Shown: piece after piece, positions 25,506 to 35,171 of the stretch
How positions within the stretch are numbered: position 1 is the stretch's first letter
Layout: every line of letters begins with the position of its first letter
From: an uncultured Clostridia bacterium
GTDB lineage: Bacteria > Bacillota > Clostridia > TANB77 > CAG-508
NCBI GenBank assembly: GCA_948502395.1
Contig: CAOPES010000004.1
Location: 71,590 to 135,589, forward strand
Length of the DNA: 64,000 nucleotides
Direction of reading: 5' to 3'
The notes under the pieces: generated by a model
Databases searched by the model: none
What the model was told of the DNA's origin: nothing
What the model saw: the letters and a program-made list of their open reading frames with translations, nothing else
Position numbers and translations under genes: made by a program

Positions 25506-28470
25506 ATGCAAGAGAAATATAGAAATTTTAAGCAAATAGTTAATGTCTTCTATAATGAAGAGATAAATGAAATAAAGGGAAATGATGATAATATAAAAAA
25601 GCTAGGAGATATAAAGATAGAGCCACAAATTTATTATGATAAGTTTGCTGGGGATATGAAAATTGAGTTTAAAATAGGCAACAAGAAGATGTATAAAATT
25701 AAAAATCTAGCGGAGTTTTATACGAGGATAATAAATAGAGAGTTTTATCGTTATGGTGAGAGATTGCAATTTGTGCATAGTGAAGCGGAGTTTGATAAAG
25801 ATAGTCAAGAGTTGTTAAGTTTTATTATGAAATATGCTGAGATTATAAAATATGCAAATTCTAATTCAAATAGCAATTTTAAGTATTATGGAAAAGCTCT
25901 TAATGAGACAAATATAATCGTTGGCAATAGTGCAATAGACGATTTATTTGATGTGCTTGAAGGTAAAGCTATTGATTTTCAAAAAGATGCTAGTCAAGAG
26001 AAAATTGAGTTTACAAAAGAGCAGCCAAAGATTGAGTTTAAGTTGAAAAAGGTAGAGAATAATCAATATATAATAGAACCTAATATTGAAATTTACAAAG
26101 TAAATATTATAAAAGGCAAAAATTATAAATACATATTGGACGATAAAAAGTTATATCGTTGTACAAATGATTTTGAAAATACAACACTTAAATTGTTAGA
26201 GTTATTTAGACAGAATTATATGACAGAAGTAAAACTTGGGGAGAATGAACTGACTGATTTATTTTCAGTGATTGTGCCAAAGGTTAAAGATGCAATTATA
26301 TTTGAAAATATAAGTAAAGAAGAAATACAAAAATATCAACCAAAAGAGTTGATAATAAAAGTGTTTTTAGACTTTGATAAAAAAGATTATCTGATTGCAG
26401 ATGTGAAATTTTGTTACGAAGAAAACGAATTCAATCCGTTAGACGAAAGCACAAAATTGAATTTCCCAAGAAATATGCTAAAAGAGACAAAAGCACTAAA
26501 TATACTAAGACAGACAGGTTTTATGCTTGATGTAAAAAATTTAAGATTTATATTGCCAGATAATGATAAGATTTATGAGTTTTTAACACAAGAAATCGAT
26601 TATTATATGCAACAATTTGATGTTCTAGTAACAGATAATTTCAAAAGAAAGCAAATTAGGACCACAAAAATAGGCAGTATTGGGGTCAAGGTAGAAAATA
26701 ATTTACTAGAAATTGATTTAAATAATTTGGATATAGACCCAGAAGAACTAGAACAAATAATGGAAAGATATACTCTAAAAAAGAAATATCATAGATTAAA
26801 AGACGGAAGTTTTATCGATTTAGAGAATAGTAAAGAAATAGAGTTTTTAGATAAGTTAGTTACAGGAATGGACATAAGTTACAAAGAAATAGAAAATGGG
26901 GAGATAAACTTACCAGTTTATAGAAGCTTATATTTAAATCAATTATTAAAAGGAATAAAAGGTACTGAAATTCTAAAAAATTCAGAATATAAAAATATAG
27001 TAAATGGTTTAAATAAGGAACAACTAGAAGAAAGTATGGAAGTTCCAGAACAATTAAATAAAATTTTAAGATATTATCAAAAAACAGGGTATAAATGGTT
27101 GAAAACACTAGATAATTACAAGTTTGGAGGAATTTTAGCAGATGATATGGGTCTTCGGAAAGACAATTCAAGTTTTATCTGTTATAGTAGACTATGTACA
27201 AAAAAATAAAGAAAAAAGAAAAGCGAGTTTAGTAGTATCACCAAGTTCACTAAGCTTGAACTGGCAAAATGAAACTACCAAATTTGCAGACGGATTAAAA
27301 ACACTTGTAATACGTGGGACTTTGGCAGAGAGAAAAGAAAAAATAAAAGACATAGAAAAATATGATTTAGTAATCACATCATATGACTTATTAAAAAGAG
27401 ACATTGAGTTATACAAAGAAAAAGACTATCAATTTAAATATGTAATAGCAGACGAAGCTCAATATCTAAAAAACAGCAATACACAAAACGCAAAAGCAAT
27501 AAAACAAATAAAATCAGAAACGAGATATGCACTAACAGGAACACCAATAGAAAACTCGCTAGCAGAATTGTGGTCAATATTTGACTTTATAATGCCAGGA
27601 TATTTATTTGGATATAGAAAATTCAAAAACACATATGAAACACCAATAATAAAAGGCGAAGATGAAGCAGCAATGTCAAAATTAAAGATGCTAATAGAAC
27701 CATTTGTTTTAAGAAGAAATAAAAAAGAAGTATTAAAAGAATTGCCTGAAAAAACAGTAACTGTGCTAGATAACGAAATGGGAGAAGAACAAAGAAATAT
27801 CTACTTAAACTATTTATTAAGAGCAAAACAAGAAATATCAGAACAAATCGACTTAAATGGATATGAAAGCAGTAGAATGCAAATACTTGCAGCACTAACA
27901 AGATTAAGACAAATATGTTGTCACCCAAGCCTATTCATAAAAGACTACAACGAAGGCAGCAGTAAATTGGAACAATGTATGGAAATTGTGCAAGAAGCGG
28001 TGAATGGCGGACACAAAATACTATTATTTTCAGGATATACATCAATGTTTGAAATAATAGAAAAAGAACTAAAACAAAGCAATATCAAGTATTTCAAACT
28101 AACAGGGTCAACAAAAGTAGAAGAAAGAATGAAACTAGTAGACGAATTTAACGAAAACCCAGAAATACAAGTATTTCTAATATCGCTAAAAGCAGGAGGA
28201 ACAGGATTAAACCTAACAGGAGCAGACATGGTAATACACTATGACCCATGGTGGAACGTATCAACAGAAAATCAAGCGACAGACAGAGCGTATAGGATAG
28301 GTCAGAGAAATAATGTACAAGTGTATAAATTGATAACAAAAAACTCAATAGAAGAAAAAATATATAAACTGCAAGAAAGAAAAGCAAAGCTAGCAGACGA
28401 AATGTTAGACACAAAAACAAAATTTGTCAGCAAGCTTTCAAAAGAAGAAATAATGGAATTATTTAATTAG
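25506..28470 (+). CDS. SNF2-family helicase, frameshifted in Walker A
   Basis: Two overlapping frames (25506-27209 and 27142-28470) together make one SNF2 protein of about 987 aa. The first 510 residues match the bacterial SNF2-associated region; the motor begins YQKTGYKWLKTLDNYKFGG. The frame breaks inside motif I: GILADDMGL then CGG. Removing the single C at 27156 restores GLGKTIQVLSVI. The second frame holds motif II IADEAQYLKN and the C-terminal helicase part (LISLKAGGTGLNLTGADMV, YRIGQRNNVQVYKL). No -1 slippery heptamer is present. It could be a decayed gene, a sequencing error, or a +1 recoding site at CGG. A SWIM zinc finger seen in longer relatives is absent. Confidence 0.85.
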
Positions 28471-28570
28471 AATTGCCACTGGGGACGGACCTTTTTGGCA
28501 AAAAATTGCCAACAGGGACGGACCTAAATGGCAAAAAATTGCCAAAAAGGTCCGTCCCTAGTGGCAATTT
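28471..28570. repeat. REP-like element, arm type A, three units
   Basis: Three TTGCCA/TGGCAA units in a row, the last inverted relative to the first, starting one base after the SNF2 stop and ending 14 bp before trmFO. Confidence 0.9.
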
Positions 28571-28584
28571 TGAAGGAGTAAAAA

Positions 28585-29946
28585 ATGGTAGAGTATATTA
28601 CAGTAATTGGTGGTGGTTTGGCTGGAAGCGAGGCTGCGTACCAAATTGCAAGACGTGGAATTAAAGTAAAATTATATGAGATGAAGCCAGTCAAATTTTC
28701 GCCAGCACATTCTAACAAGGATTTAGCGGAAATTGTTTGTAGCAATTCGTTTAAGTCTAATTTGTTGACAAATGCGTGTGGCTTATTAAAAGAAGAACTT
28801 AGAAAGTTGAATTCTTTATTAATAAAAATTGCTGACAATACGAGTGTGCCTGCTGGACAGGCTCTGGCTGTTGATAGAGATGAGTTTTCAAGGCAAGTTA
28901 CACAGATATTAACTAGCAATTCGCTGATAGAAATTATAAATGAAGAAGTGACTGATATTGAAGAAATGGCAAAAAACGGAATTGTTATAATTGCAACAGG
29001 TCCACTTACGTCTGAAGGTTTTGCTGAACAAATAGGAAAGCTTACAGGTGAGGATAAGTTGTATTTTTATGATGCGGCTGCACCTATTGTGAATAAAGAT
29101 AGCATTGATTTTGATATAGCTTTTTATGGCGATAGATATAGTCAAGAGAAGAAAAAAGATGAAACTGTTGAAGAGTGGAAAGAAAGGCTAGCAAATACAA
29201 ACATCGAAGAGCAAAGTTATATAAATTTGCCGATGAACCAAGAAGAATATGAATCTTTTTGCAAAGAGCTTGTAGAAGCGGAAATTGTAACACTTCACGA
29301 TTTTGAGAAAAAGGAAATTTTTGAAGGATGTATGCCTATTGAGATAATGGCTAATCGTGGAATTGATACATTAAGATTTGGTCCATTGAAACCGGTTGGG
29401 TTTGATGACCCTAGAACAGGAAGAAGGCCATATGCGTTAGTCCAATTAAGGCAAGACGATAAGCAAGCGAGTATATACAATTTAGTAGGGTTTCAGACAA
29501 ATTTGAAGTTTGGCGAGCAAAAAAGAGTGTTTAGTATGATACCAGGATTGCAGAATGCAGAATTTGTTAAGTATGGTGTTATGCATAGAAATACTTATAT
29601 TAATTCAACTAAATTGTTAGATGATACATATAATTTAAAATCAAATAATAATATTTATTTTGCGGGTCAAATAACAGGTGTGGAAGGCTATGTGGAGTCT
29701 ATATCTTCTGGAATGGTTGCAGCTTTGAACGCAACCGATGTTTTGGGGGATGGAGCAAAAAAACATCACTTTTCAGAAAATACTGTTATTGGTGCTTTGG
29801 CGAAGTATATTTCTACACCAAATGAAAAATTTCAGCCTATGAATGCTAATTTTGGAATTTTACCACCTTTGGAAGGAAAGAAGATAAAAGATAAAAAGCA
29901 AAGGTATCAAATGCTTGCGGATAGAAGCTTAATAGAGTTTGAATAG
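28585..29946 (+). CDS. trmFO: tRNA m5U54 methyltransferase TrmFO (folate/FAD dependent)
   Basis: A 453-aa protein. The FAD-binding motif VIGGGLAGSEAA starts at residue 8; EIVCSNSFKSN and GVMHRNTYINS are typical TrmFO segments; the C-terminal IYFAGQITGVEGYVESISSG is the second FAD contact. It methylates U54 of tRNA with methylene-tetrahydrofolate. AAGGAG site 8 bp before the ATG, placed directly after the REP-like element. Full length. Confidence 0.96.
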   Translation: MVEYITVIGGGLAGSEAAYQIARRGIKVKLYEMKPVKFSPAHSNKDLAEIVCSNSFKSNLLTNACGLLKEELRKLNSLLIKIADNTSVPAGQALAVDRDEFSRQVTQILTSNSLIEIINEEVTDIEEMAKNGIVIIATGPLTSEGFAEQIGKLTGEDKLYFYDAAAPIVNKDSIDFDIAFYGDRYSQEKKKDETVEEWKERLANTNIEEQSYINLPMNQEEYESFCKELVEAEIVTLHDFEKKEIFEGCMPIEIMANRGIDTLRFGPLKPVGFDDPRTGRRPYALVQLRQDDKQASIYNLVGFQTNLKFGEQKRVFSMIPGLQNAEFVKYGVMHRNTYINSTKLLDDTYNLKSNNNIYFAGQITGVEGYVESISSGMVAALNATDVLGDGAKKHHFSENTVIGALAKYISTPNEKFQPMNANFGILPPLEGKKIKDKKQRYQMLADRSLIEFE

Positions 29947-29948
29947 TA

Positions 29949-29984
29949 AAATAAAAGGTCAACATAGTGTTGGCTTTTTATTTT
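29949..29984 (+). terminator. terminator of trmFO
   Basis: AAAATAAAAGGTCAAC / GTTGGCTTTTTATTTT stem, 5-nt loop. Confidence 0.75.
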
Positions 29985-30043
29985 ACAAGTTTTACAAAAA
30001 TATTACAGTTATATTAAAAATGCTATAAATTTACATAAAAGCA

Positions 30044-30104
30044 TTGCGTAAATTAGCAAAAAATGTTATAATGAAAAAAGATAGTGTTGCGTTACATAAC
30101 GCAA
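30044..30104 (+). promoter_or_regulatory. promoter with downstream operator-like dyad
   Basis: TTGCGT (30044-30049), 17-bp spacer, TATAAT (30067-30072). A dyad TTGCGTTACATAACGCAA lies at 30087-30104, just past the expected transcription start; its half-site TTGCGT also forms the -35 box. Confidence 0.6.
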
Positions 30105-30121
30105 GGGGAGGTATGTAATAT

Positions 30122-31399
30122 ATGAAAAATTGGGAAGAAGTATATAATAAATATGAAAATGGAGAAATGCAACAAAGATATAATGAATTAAGAGCTAAAT
30201 TTACAAGTCAAAAAGATAGAACAATGGACGAATTTAATGAACTTAAAAAAATAGAAAAAGTAATGGCAAATCTACCAAAAGTAAAAAACATTATGGATTA
30301 TAAAGAAAAGTTAGATGAAGAATTAACAATATTAAAAGAAGAATATAATGAGAGAAAAAAACAAGAAGGAAAAACTGATAATGCTAAAAAAGTAAAAGAA
30401 GAATTTGACAAAAGTGAAAAAGCTATATCAGAAGCAGAAGCAAAAATTGACGATATTGTTACAAAAATTAATCAAACAAAAAATAGAGATGAAATTGCTA
30501 AGCTAAAAGAGCAAAGAGATGAAGAATTAAAAAAATTAGCAGATTTAAATACTAAAAGTGTAGAGATCAAAACTAAGTTAGAAGAAAGTGAAAAAGCAAA
30601 AACATCTTTTAATAAAGATTTAGAAAAATATACGACAGAACAATTAAGAGAAAAATGCTTTAAAATAGCTTCAACAATAAGTAAAAGTAATGTAGTTGCA
30701 GGTCTTCTAATGGAAGGTGCAAATAGAGATAGTATAGCAATTAAAATAAAAGATTGGAAAGATATAAGATATACAAGCAAAACAAAACTTCCTTTAACAA
30801 AAAAAGAAAGAGAAGAAAAAAGCGCACCAAAAAAAGACAATGACAAAACAGATACAAATACAAATAAAAATGTAGATGAAAATAAAGAAGAACCACTAGT
30901 TTTAACATATAAAGATTTGTTAAAATCAGAAAATGAAAAGGAACAAGAAGAAAAAGAAAACACAAATAACGAAGAAAAATCATTGGTTAACTTAAATGAT
31001 TTTGCAACAGCATTTCCAAGACTAGCAAAAAGATTTCCAAATATGGGAAATAATATATTAGGAAAAGCATTGTTGAAAACTAAAAATATCTTCAAAAGAG
31101 AGAAAAAGGAAGTAGAAGACACTAGCAAAACAAAAAATGAAGATTTACCAGATAATAATACAGATACTAAAAAGCCAGAAGAAAAAGAAACAAAACAATC
31201 TTTTAGAGATTATCTAAAATATGATGTATTAGATGTAGCAGAAAAAGGTGTACAGGGAATTGAAGAAGAAAGAAAAGCAGAATTAAAACAAAAACTTGAA
31301 GAAAATAGAAAAGTAGCAATGGATAAGGAAAAAAGAAGAACAGAGACAAAACAAAAACCAGAAGCAAATAGAAATTCAACATTGGATAAAGACAGATAA
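30122..31399 (+). CDS. coiled-coil protein of unknown function, 425 aa
   Basis: Not recognised. Residues 1-190 are almost pure charged helix (RAKFTSQKDRTMDEFNELKK, many Lys/Glu heptads) and should form a long coiled coil. Residues ~250-290 form a Lys/Asp/Thr/Asn-rich disordered linker; a short conserved-looking piece (NLNDFATAFPRLAKRFPNMG) follows; the tail is again Lys/Glu rich. No signal peptide, membrane segment or Cys. It is alone between a terminator and another terminator, under a promoter with an operator-like dyad, so it is probably conditionally expressed. GGGGAGG site precedes ATG. Confidence 0.7.
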   Translation: MKNWEEVYNKYENGEMQQRYNELRAKFTSQKDRTMDEFNELKKIEKVMANLPKVKNIMDYKEKLDEELTILKEEYNERKKQEGKTDNAKKVKEEFDKSEKAISEAEAKIDDIVTKINQTKNRDEIAKLKEQRDEELKKLADLNTKSVEIKTKLEESEKAKTSFNKDLEKYTTEQLREKCFKIASTISKSNVVAGLLMEGANRDSIAIKIKDWKDIRYTSKTKLPLTKKEREEKSAPKKDNDKTDTNTNKNVDENKEEPLVLTYKDLLKSENEKEQEEKENTNNEEKSLVNLNDFATAFPRLAKRFPNMGNNILGKALLKTKNIFKREKKEVEDTSKTKNEDLPDNNTDTKKPEEKETKQSFRDYLKYDVLDVAEKGVQGIEEERKAELKQKLEENRKVAMDKEKRRTETKQKPEANRNSTLDKDR

Positions 31400-31408
31400 A
31401 ATGGAATT

Positions 31409-31441
31409 AAGAAAAACTTGGGAAAAATCCCAAGTTTTTCT
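31409..31441 (+). terminator. terminator
   Basis: AAAAACTTGGGA / TCCCAAGTTTTT hairpin followed by CTT; the str-operon promoter begins immediately after. Confidence 0.85.
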
Positions 31442-31519
31442 TGACTTTAAAGGTAGAACGTGATAAAATATAATTCGTTATTGTAAATTGCCAGAAATAG
31501 GCAAATCCGTAACGAATTA
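31441..31519 (+). promoter_or_regulatory. str operon promoter and leader inverted repeat
   Basis: TTGACT (31441-31446), 17-bp spacer, TAAAAT (31464-31469). Directly after, TAATTCGTTA (31471-31480) is repeated inverted at 31510-31519, enclosing a second stem TTGCC/GGCAA (31488-31504). Confidence 0.6.
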
Positions 31520-31556
31520 TTTATATAAAAAACAAAAAACAGGAGGTGAAATTTAA

Positions 31557-31970
31557 GTGCCAACAATTAATCAATTAGTAAGAAAAGGAAGAAAAACAGG
31601 AGTAACAAAATCAACAGCACCAGCTCTTCAACATGGATGGAACTCAAAAAACAAAAAATTAACAAATAACAGAGCTCCACAAAAAAGAGGTGTTTGTACA
31701 GTTGTTAAAACAGTTACACCTAAAAAGCCAAACTCAGCTTTAAGAAAAGTTGCCAGAGTTAGACTTTCTAATGGTTATGAAGTTACATCTTATATCCCAG
31801 GTATAGGACATAACTTACAAGAACACAGTGTTGTATTAATTAGAGGTGGTAGGGTAAAAGACCTTCCAGGTGTTAGATACCACATCATCAGAGGAACATT
31901 AGATACAGCAGGTGTTAAAGATAGAATGCAAGCGCGTTCTAAATATGGGGCTAAAAAGCCTAAAAAATAA
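31557..31970 (+). CDS. rpsL: 30S ribosomal protein S12
   Basis: A 137-aa protein starting with GTG after AGGAGGTG. Contains KPNSALRKVARVRLSNG and the functional-centre loop with the conserved PxxPNSA and GGRVKDLPGVRYHIIRG segments. First gene of the str operon here. Decoding-site protein and usual target of streptomycin resistance. Normal length. Confidence 0.97.
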   Translation: MPTINQLVRKGRKTGVTKSTAPALQHGWNSKNKKLTNNRAPQKRGVCTVVKTVTPKKPNSALRKVARVRLSNGYEVTSYIPGIGHNLQEHSVVLIRGGRVKDLPGVRYHIIRGTLDTAGVKDRMQARSKYGAKKPKK

Positions 31971-32273
31971 ACAAAACAAATTGAAAGCAGCAACTTGCAC
32001 ATTTTTAATATTTATTCCAAACTTCGACGTACAAGAGTACGCCTTCAGCTTGTAATAAATTTCAAAAATGCACAATTTACTACTTTGAATTCGCTTTGAA
32101 TAACAGTAGTGCTTGTTATTTTATCGAAAATTTAAGGTACTTAAATTTAAAATAGATAAATAAGCATTATGCGCAAGAAAGAAATTTCTTGAGAGTACCG
32201 AAGATACTTTCAAAAATAAAGTATCAAAAAGACAAAAATAAAGTCTTACAAAATTTATAAGGAGGGAAGAATA
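31971..32273 (+). other. structured rpsL-rpsG spacer
   Basis: 303 bp without a gene. CGTAC/GTACG lies inside a longer imperfect stem (TTGCACATTTTT with AAAAATGCACAA), then three consecutive hairpins before the rpsG ribosome site: CAAGAAA/TTTCTTG (32174-32191), GATACTTT/AAAGTATC (32203-32225), AAGAC/GTCTT (32229-32247). Confidence 0.5.
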
Positions 32274-32744
32274 GTGCCAAGAAAAGGATATGTAGCAAAA
32301 AGAGAAGTATTACCAGATCCAATGTATAATAGCAAAGTTGTAACAAAATTAATCAACAATATTATGCTAGATGGTAAAAAATCAGTGGCTCAAAAAATAG
32401 TATATGATGCATTTGACATCATAAAAGAAAAAGAAGGAAAAAATCCTTTAGAAGTATTTGAAGCTGCTTTAGAAAATATTATGCCAGTTCTTGAAGTTAA
32501 AGCAAGAAGAGTAGGTGGAGCAACTTACCAAGTTCCACTAGAAATTAGACCAGAAAGAAGACAAACTTTAGGTTTAAGATGGCTAGTAACATATGCTAGA
32601 AATAGACATGAAAAAACAATGGCTCAAAAGTTAGCCGGAGAAATTATGGATGCAGTAGCTGGAAACGGTGGAGCATTCAAGAAAAAAGAAGATACACATA
32701 GAATGGCAGAAGCTAATAAGGCATTTGCTCATTACAAATGGTAA
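32274..32744 (+). CDS. rpsG: 30S ribosomal protein S7
   Basis: A 156-aa protein with GTG start 7 bp after AAGGAGGG. Begins with the S7 signature PRKGYVAKREVLPDPMYNSK; KARRVGGATYQVPLEI and RNRHEKTMAQKLAGEI are family hallmarks. S7 nucleates the 30S head and in some bacteria represses its own operon by binding the rpsL-rpsG spacer; the hairpin-rich spacer here is a candidate site. Confidence 0.97.
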   Translation: MPRKGYVAKREVLPDPMYNSKVVTKLINNIMLDGKKSVAQKIVYDAFDIIKEKEGKNPLEVFEAALENIMPVLEVKARRVGGATYQVPLEIRPERRQTLGLRWLVTYARNRHEKTMAQKLAGEIMDAVAGNGGAFKKKEDTHRMAEANKAFAHYKW

Positions 32745-32884
32745 AATTTAATAAATTAGATTTTAGCTAGGAAGACGAGCAAAAATATTCGAAATAATAC
32801 GTGTGTATATTGAGAAGATTTTTGCGAAGTATGACGACGATAAAAACTAATTTAGTAAATTTTAGAGAGGGGGAAAATAAAAAA

Positions 32885-34966
32885 ATGGCAGGAAGAGCAT
32901 ACCCACTAGAAAGAACAAGAAATATAGGAATAATGGCACACATTGATGCCGGAAAAACAACAACCACAGAAAGAATCTTATTCTATACAGGTAAAACACA
33001 CAAAATAGGAGAAGTTCACGACGGTGGAGCTACTATGGACTGGATGGAGCAAGAACAAGAAAGAGGTATAACAATCACATCTGCATGTACAACATGTTTC
33101 TGGGATAACAATAGAATTAACATTATTGATACACCAGGTCACGTTGACTTTACAGTAGAAGTTCAAAGATCTCTAAAAGTACTTGACGGAGCTGTAACAG
33201 TTCTAGCAGCAAAAGGTGGAGTTCAACCACAAACAGAAACAGTTTGGAGACAAGCTGACAAATACAGTGTACCAAGAATGGTATATGTAAATAAAATGGA
33301 TATAACAGGAGCAAACTTTATGCTTTGCGTTGATCAATTAAAAAATAGATTAAAAGCAAACGCAGTTCCAATCCAATTACCAATTGGTGCAGAAGACCAA
33401 TTTAAAGGAATAGTTGATTTAATTAAAATGAGAGCGTTCATCCACAAAGATGACCTTGGAAAAGAAATTGAAGAAACAGATATTCCAGCTGATATGGTTG
33501 CAGATGCTGAAAAATTCAGAGCAGAAATGATTGAAGCAGTTGCTGACCAAGATGAAGAATTAATGATGAAATACTTAGAAGGTGAAGAACTAACAGAAGA
33601 AGAAATCAAAAAAGGTTTAAGAGCAGGAACAATAGCAAATAAAATAGTTCCAGTTACATGTGGTTCTTCATACAAAAACAAAGGTGTTCAAGAATTATTA
33701 GATGCAATAATCTCATATATGCCATCACCATTAGATATAGCACATATCAAAGGTGAAACATTAGATGGAGAAGAAACAGAAGCTAAAACTTCTGACTCAG
33801 AACCATTTGCAGCATTAGCATTTAAAATTGCAACAGACCCATTTGTTGGAAAATTATGTTTCTTTAGAGTATACTCAGGAACACTAGAATCAGGTTCAAC
33901 AGTATTAAACTCTAGCAAAGACAAAAAAGAAAGAATCGGAAGAATTCTTCAAATGCACTCTAATCATAGAGAAGACATTGACAAAGTATATGCAGGAGAT
34001 ATTGCAGCAGCAGTAGGAATGAAAGATGTTACAACAGGAAACACACTATGTGATCCAGACCATCCAATCATTCTAGAATCAATGGAATTCCCAGAGCCAG
34101 TTATCGATATAGCTATCGAGCCAAAAGATAAAGCAGCTCAAGAAAAAATGGGTATTGCATTATCAAAACTAGCTGAAGAAGATCCAACATTCAAAGCATA
34201 TACAAACCAAGAAACAGGACAAACAATTATCGCTGGTATGGGTGAATTACACTTAGATATCATCGTTGATCGTTTAAAAAGAGAATTCAAAGTTGAATGT
34301 AATGTAGGTAAACCACAAGTTGCTTACAAAGAAACAATTAGAAATAAAGTAAAAGTTCAAGGTAAATTTATTCGTCAATCAGGTGGTAAAGGACAATACG
34401 GTGACGTATGGTTTGAAATGGAACCACTTGAACCAGGAAAAGGAATTGAATTCGAAAGCAAAATTGTTGGTGGAGCAGTTCCAAAAGAATATATTAAACC
34501 AATTGAACAAGGTATGAGAGAAGCTGCTGAAAGCGGTATCTTAGCTGGTTACCCAGTTACAGACTTCAAAGCAACATTAGTTGACGGTTCATACCACGAA
34601 GTTGACTCTTCAGAAATGGCGTTCAAAATCGCTGCTTCTATGGCTTTCAAAGAAGGTATGAGACAAGCTAAATCAGTTATCTTAGAACCAATTATGAAAG
34701 TTGATATAACAGTTCCAGAAGAATATATGGGAGATGTTATTGGAGACGTTAATTCTAGACGTGGAAGAATGGAAGGTATGGATGGTGCAGATGGAATGCA
34801 AGAAATTCACTCATTTATCCCACTTTCAGAAATGTTTGGTTATGCAACTGAACTTCGTTCTAGAACACAAGGTAGAGGTACTTACTCTATGGAACCTTCT
34901 CATTATGAAGAAGTTCCAAAATCAGTTTTTGAAGCTATTGTGTCTTCAAGAGCTAAGAAAGACTAG
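32885..34966 (+). CDS. fusA: elongation factor G
   Basis: A 693-aa GTPase from the ATG at 32885, preceded by GAGAGGGGG; an upstream in-frame start at 32801 adds 28 non-conserved residues. G1 AHIDAGKTTTTER, G3 DTPGHVDF, G4 NKMD are all present; domain IV contains the GGKGQYGDVWFEMEP stretch. Catalyses ribosomal translocation and, with RRF, recycling. Third gene of the str cluster. Confidence 0.97.
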   Translation: MAGRAYPLERTRNIGIMAHIDAGKTTTTERILFYTGKTHKIGEVHDGGATMDWMEQEQERGITITSACTTCFWDNNRINIIDTPGHVDFTVEVQRSLKVLDGAVTVLAAKGGVQPQTETVWRQADKYSVPRMVYVNKMDITGANFMLCVDQLKNRLKANAVPIQLPIGAEDQFKGIVDLIKMRAFIHKDDLGKEIEETDIPADMVADAEKFRAEMIEAVADQDEELMMKYLEGEELTEEEIKKGLRAGTIANKIVPVTCGSSYKNKGVQELLDAIISYMPSPLDIAHIKGETLDGEETEAKTSDSEPFAALAFKIATDPFVGKLCFFRVYSGTLESGSTVLNSSKDKKERIGRILQMHSNHREDIDKVYAGDIAAAVGMKDVTTGNTLCDPDHPIILESMEFPEPVIDIAIEPKDKAAQEKMGIALSKLAEEDPTFKAYTNQETGQTIIAGMGELHLDIIVDRLKREFKVECNVGKPQVAYKETIRNKVKVQGKFIRQSGGKGQYGDVWFEMEPLEPGKGIEFESKIVGGAVPKEYIKPIEQGMREAAESGILAGYPVTDFKATLVDGSYHEVDSSEMAFKIAASMAFKEGMRQAKSVILEPIMKVDITVPEEYMGDVIGDVNSRRGRMEGMDGADGMQEIHSFIPLSEMFGYATELRSRTQGRGTYSMEPSHYEEVPKSVFEAIVSSRAKKD

Positions 34967-35064
34967 AATTTAAGCTGAAATCAGCATCTTGCACGTTTTG
35001 TTATTTTTTTCAAAACACACAATATACTAATTTAATCTTAAATTAAAGAAATTAAATAAGATAC

Positions 35065-35093
35065 TTGCAATTTTGGCAAAAATGTTATAAAAT
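35065..35093 (+). promoter_or_regulatory. promoter of tuf
   Basis: TTGCAA, 17-bp spacer, TAAAAT. A weak hairpin (CGTTTTG/CAAAACAC) at ~34996-35022 may terminate fusA. Confidence 0.5.
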
Positions 35094-35171
35094 GCGGGTA
35101 GCAATAAAAAGTTATTAAATTTAAAAAATAAAAAAGGGAGAAATCCCAAAAAATTAAGGAGGAATTTTAAA

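Noticed and set aside
27142..27209. Classical -1 programmed frameshift in the SNF2 gene
   Set aside because: No slippery heptamer, and the needed shift is +1; the motif is restored by dropping one C.
28471..28570. REP triplets look like a short CRISPR array
   Set aside because: Units abut with 0-5 bp between them, alternate in orientation and are scattered genome-wide; there are no spacers and no cas genes.
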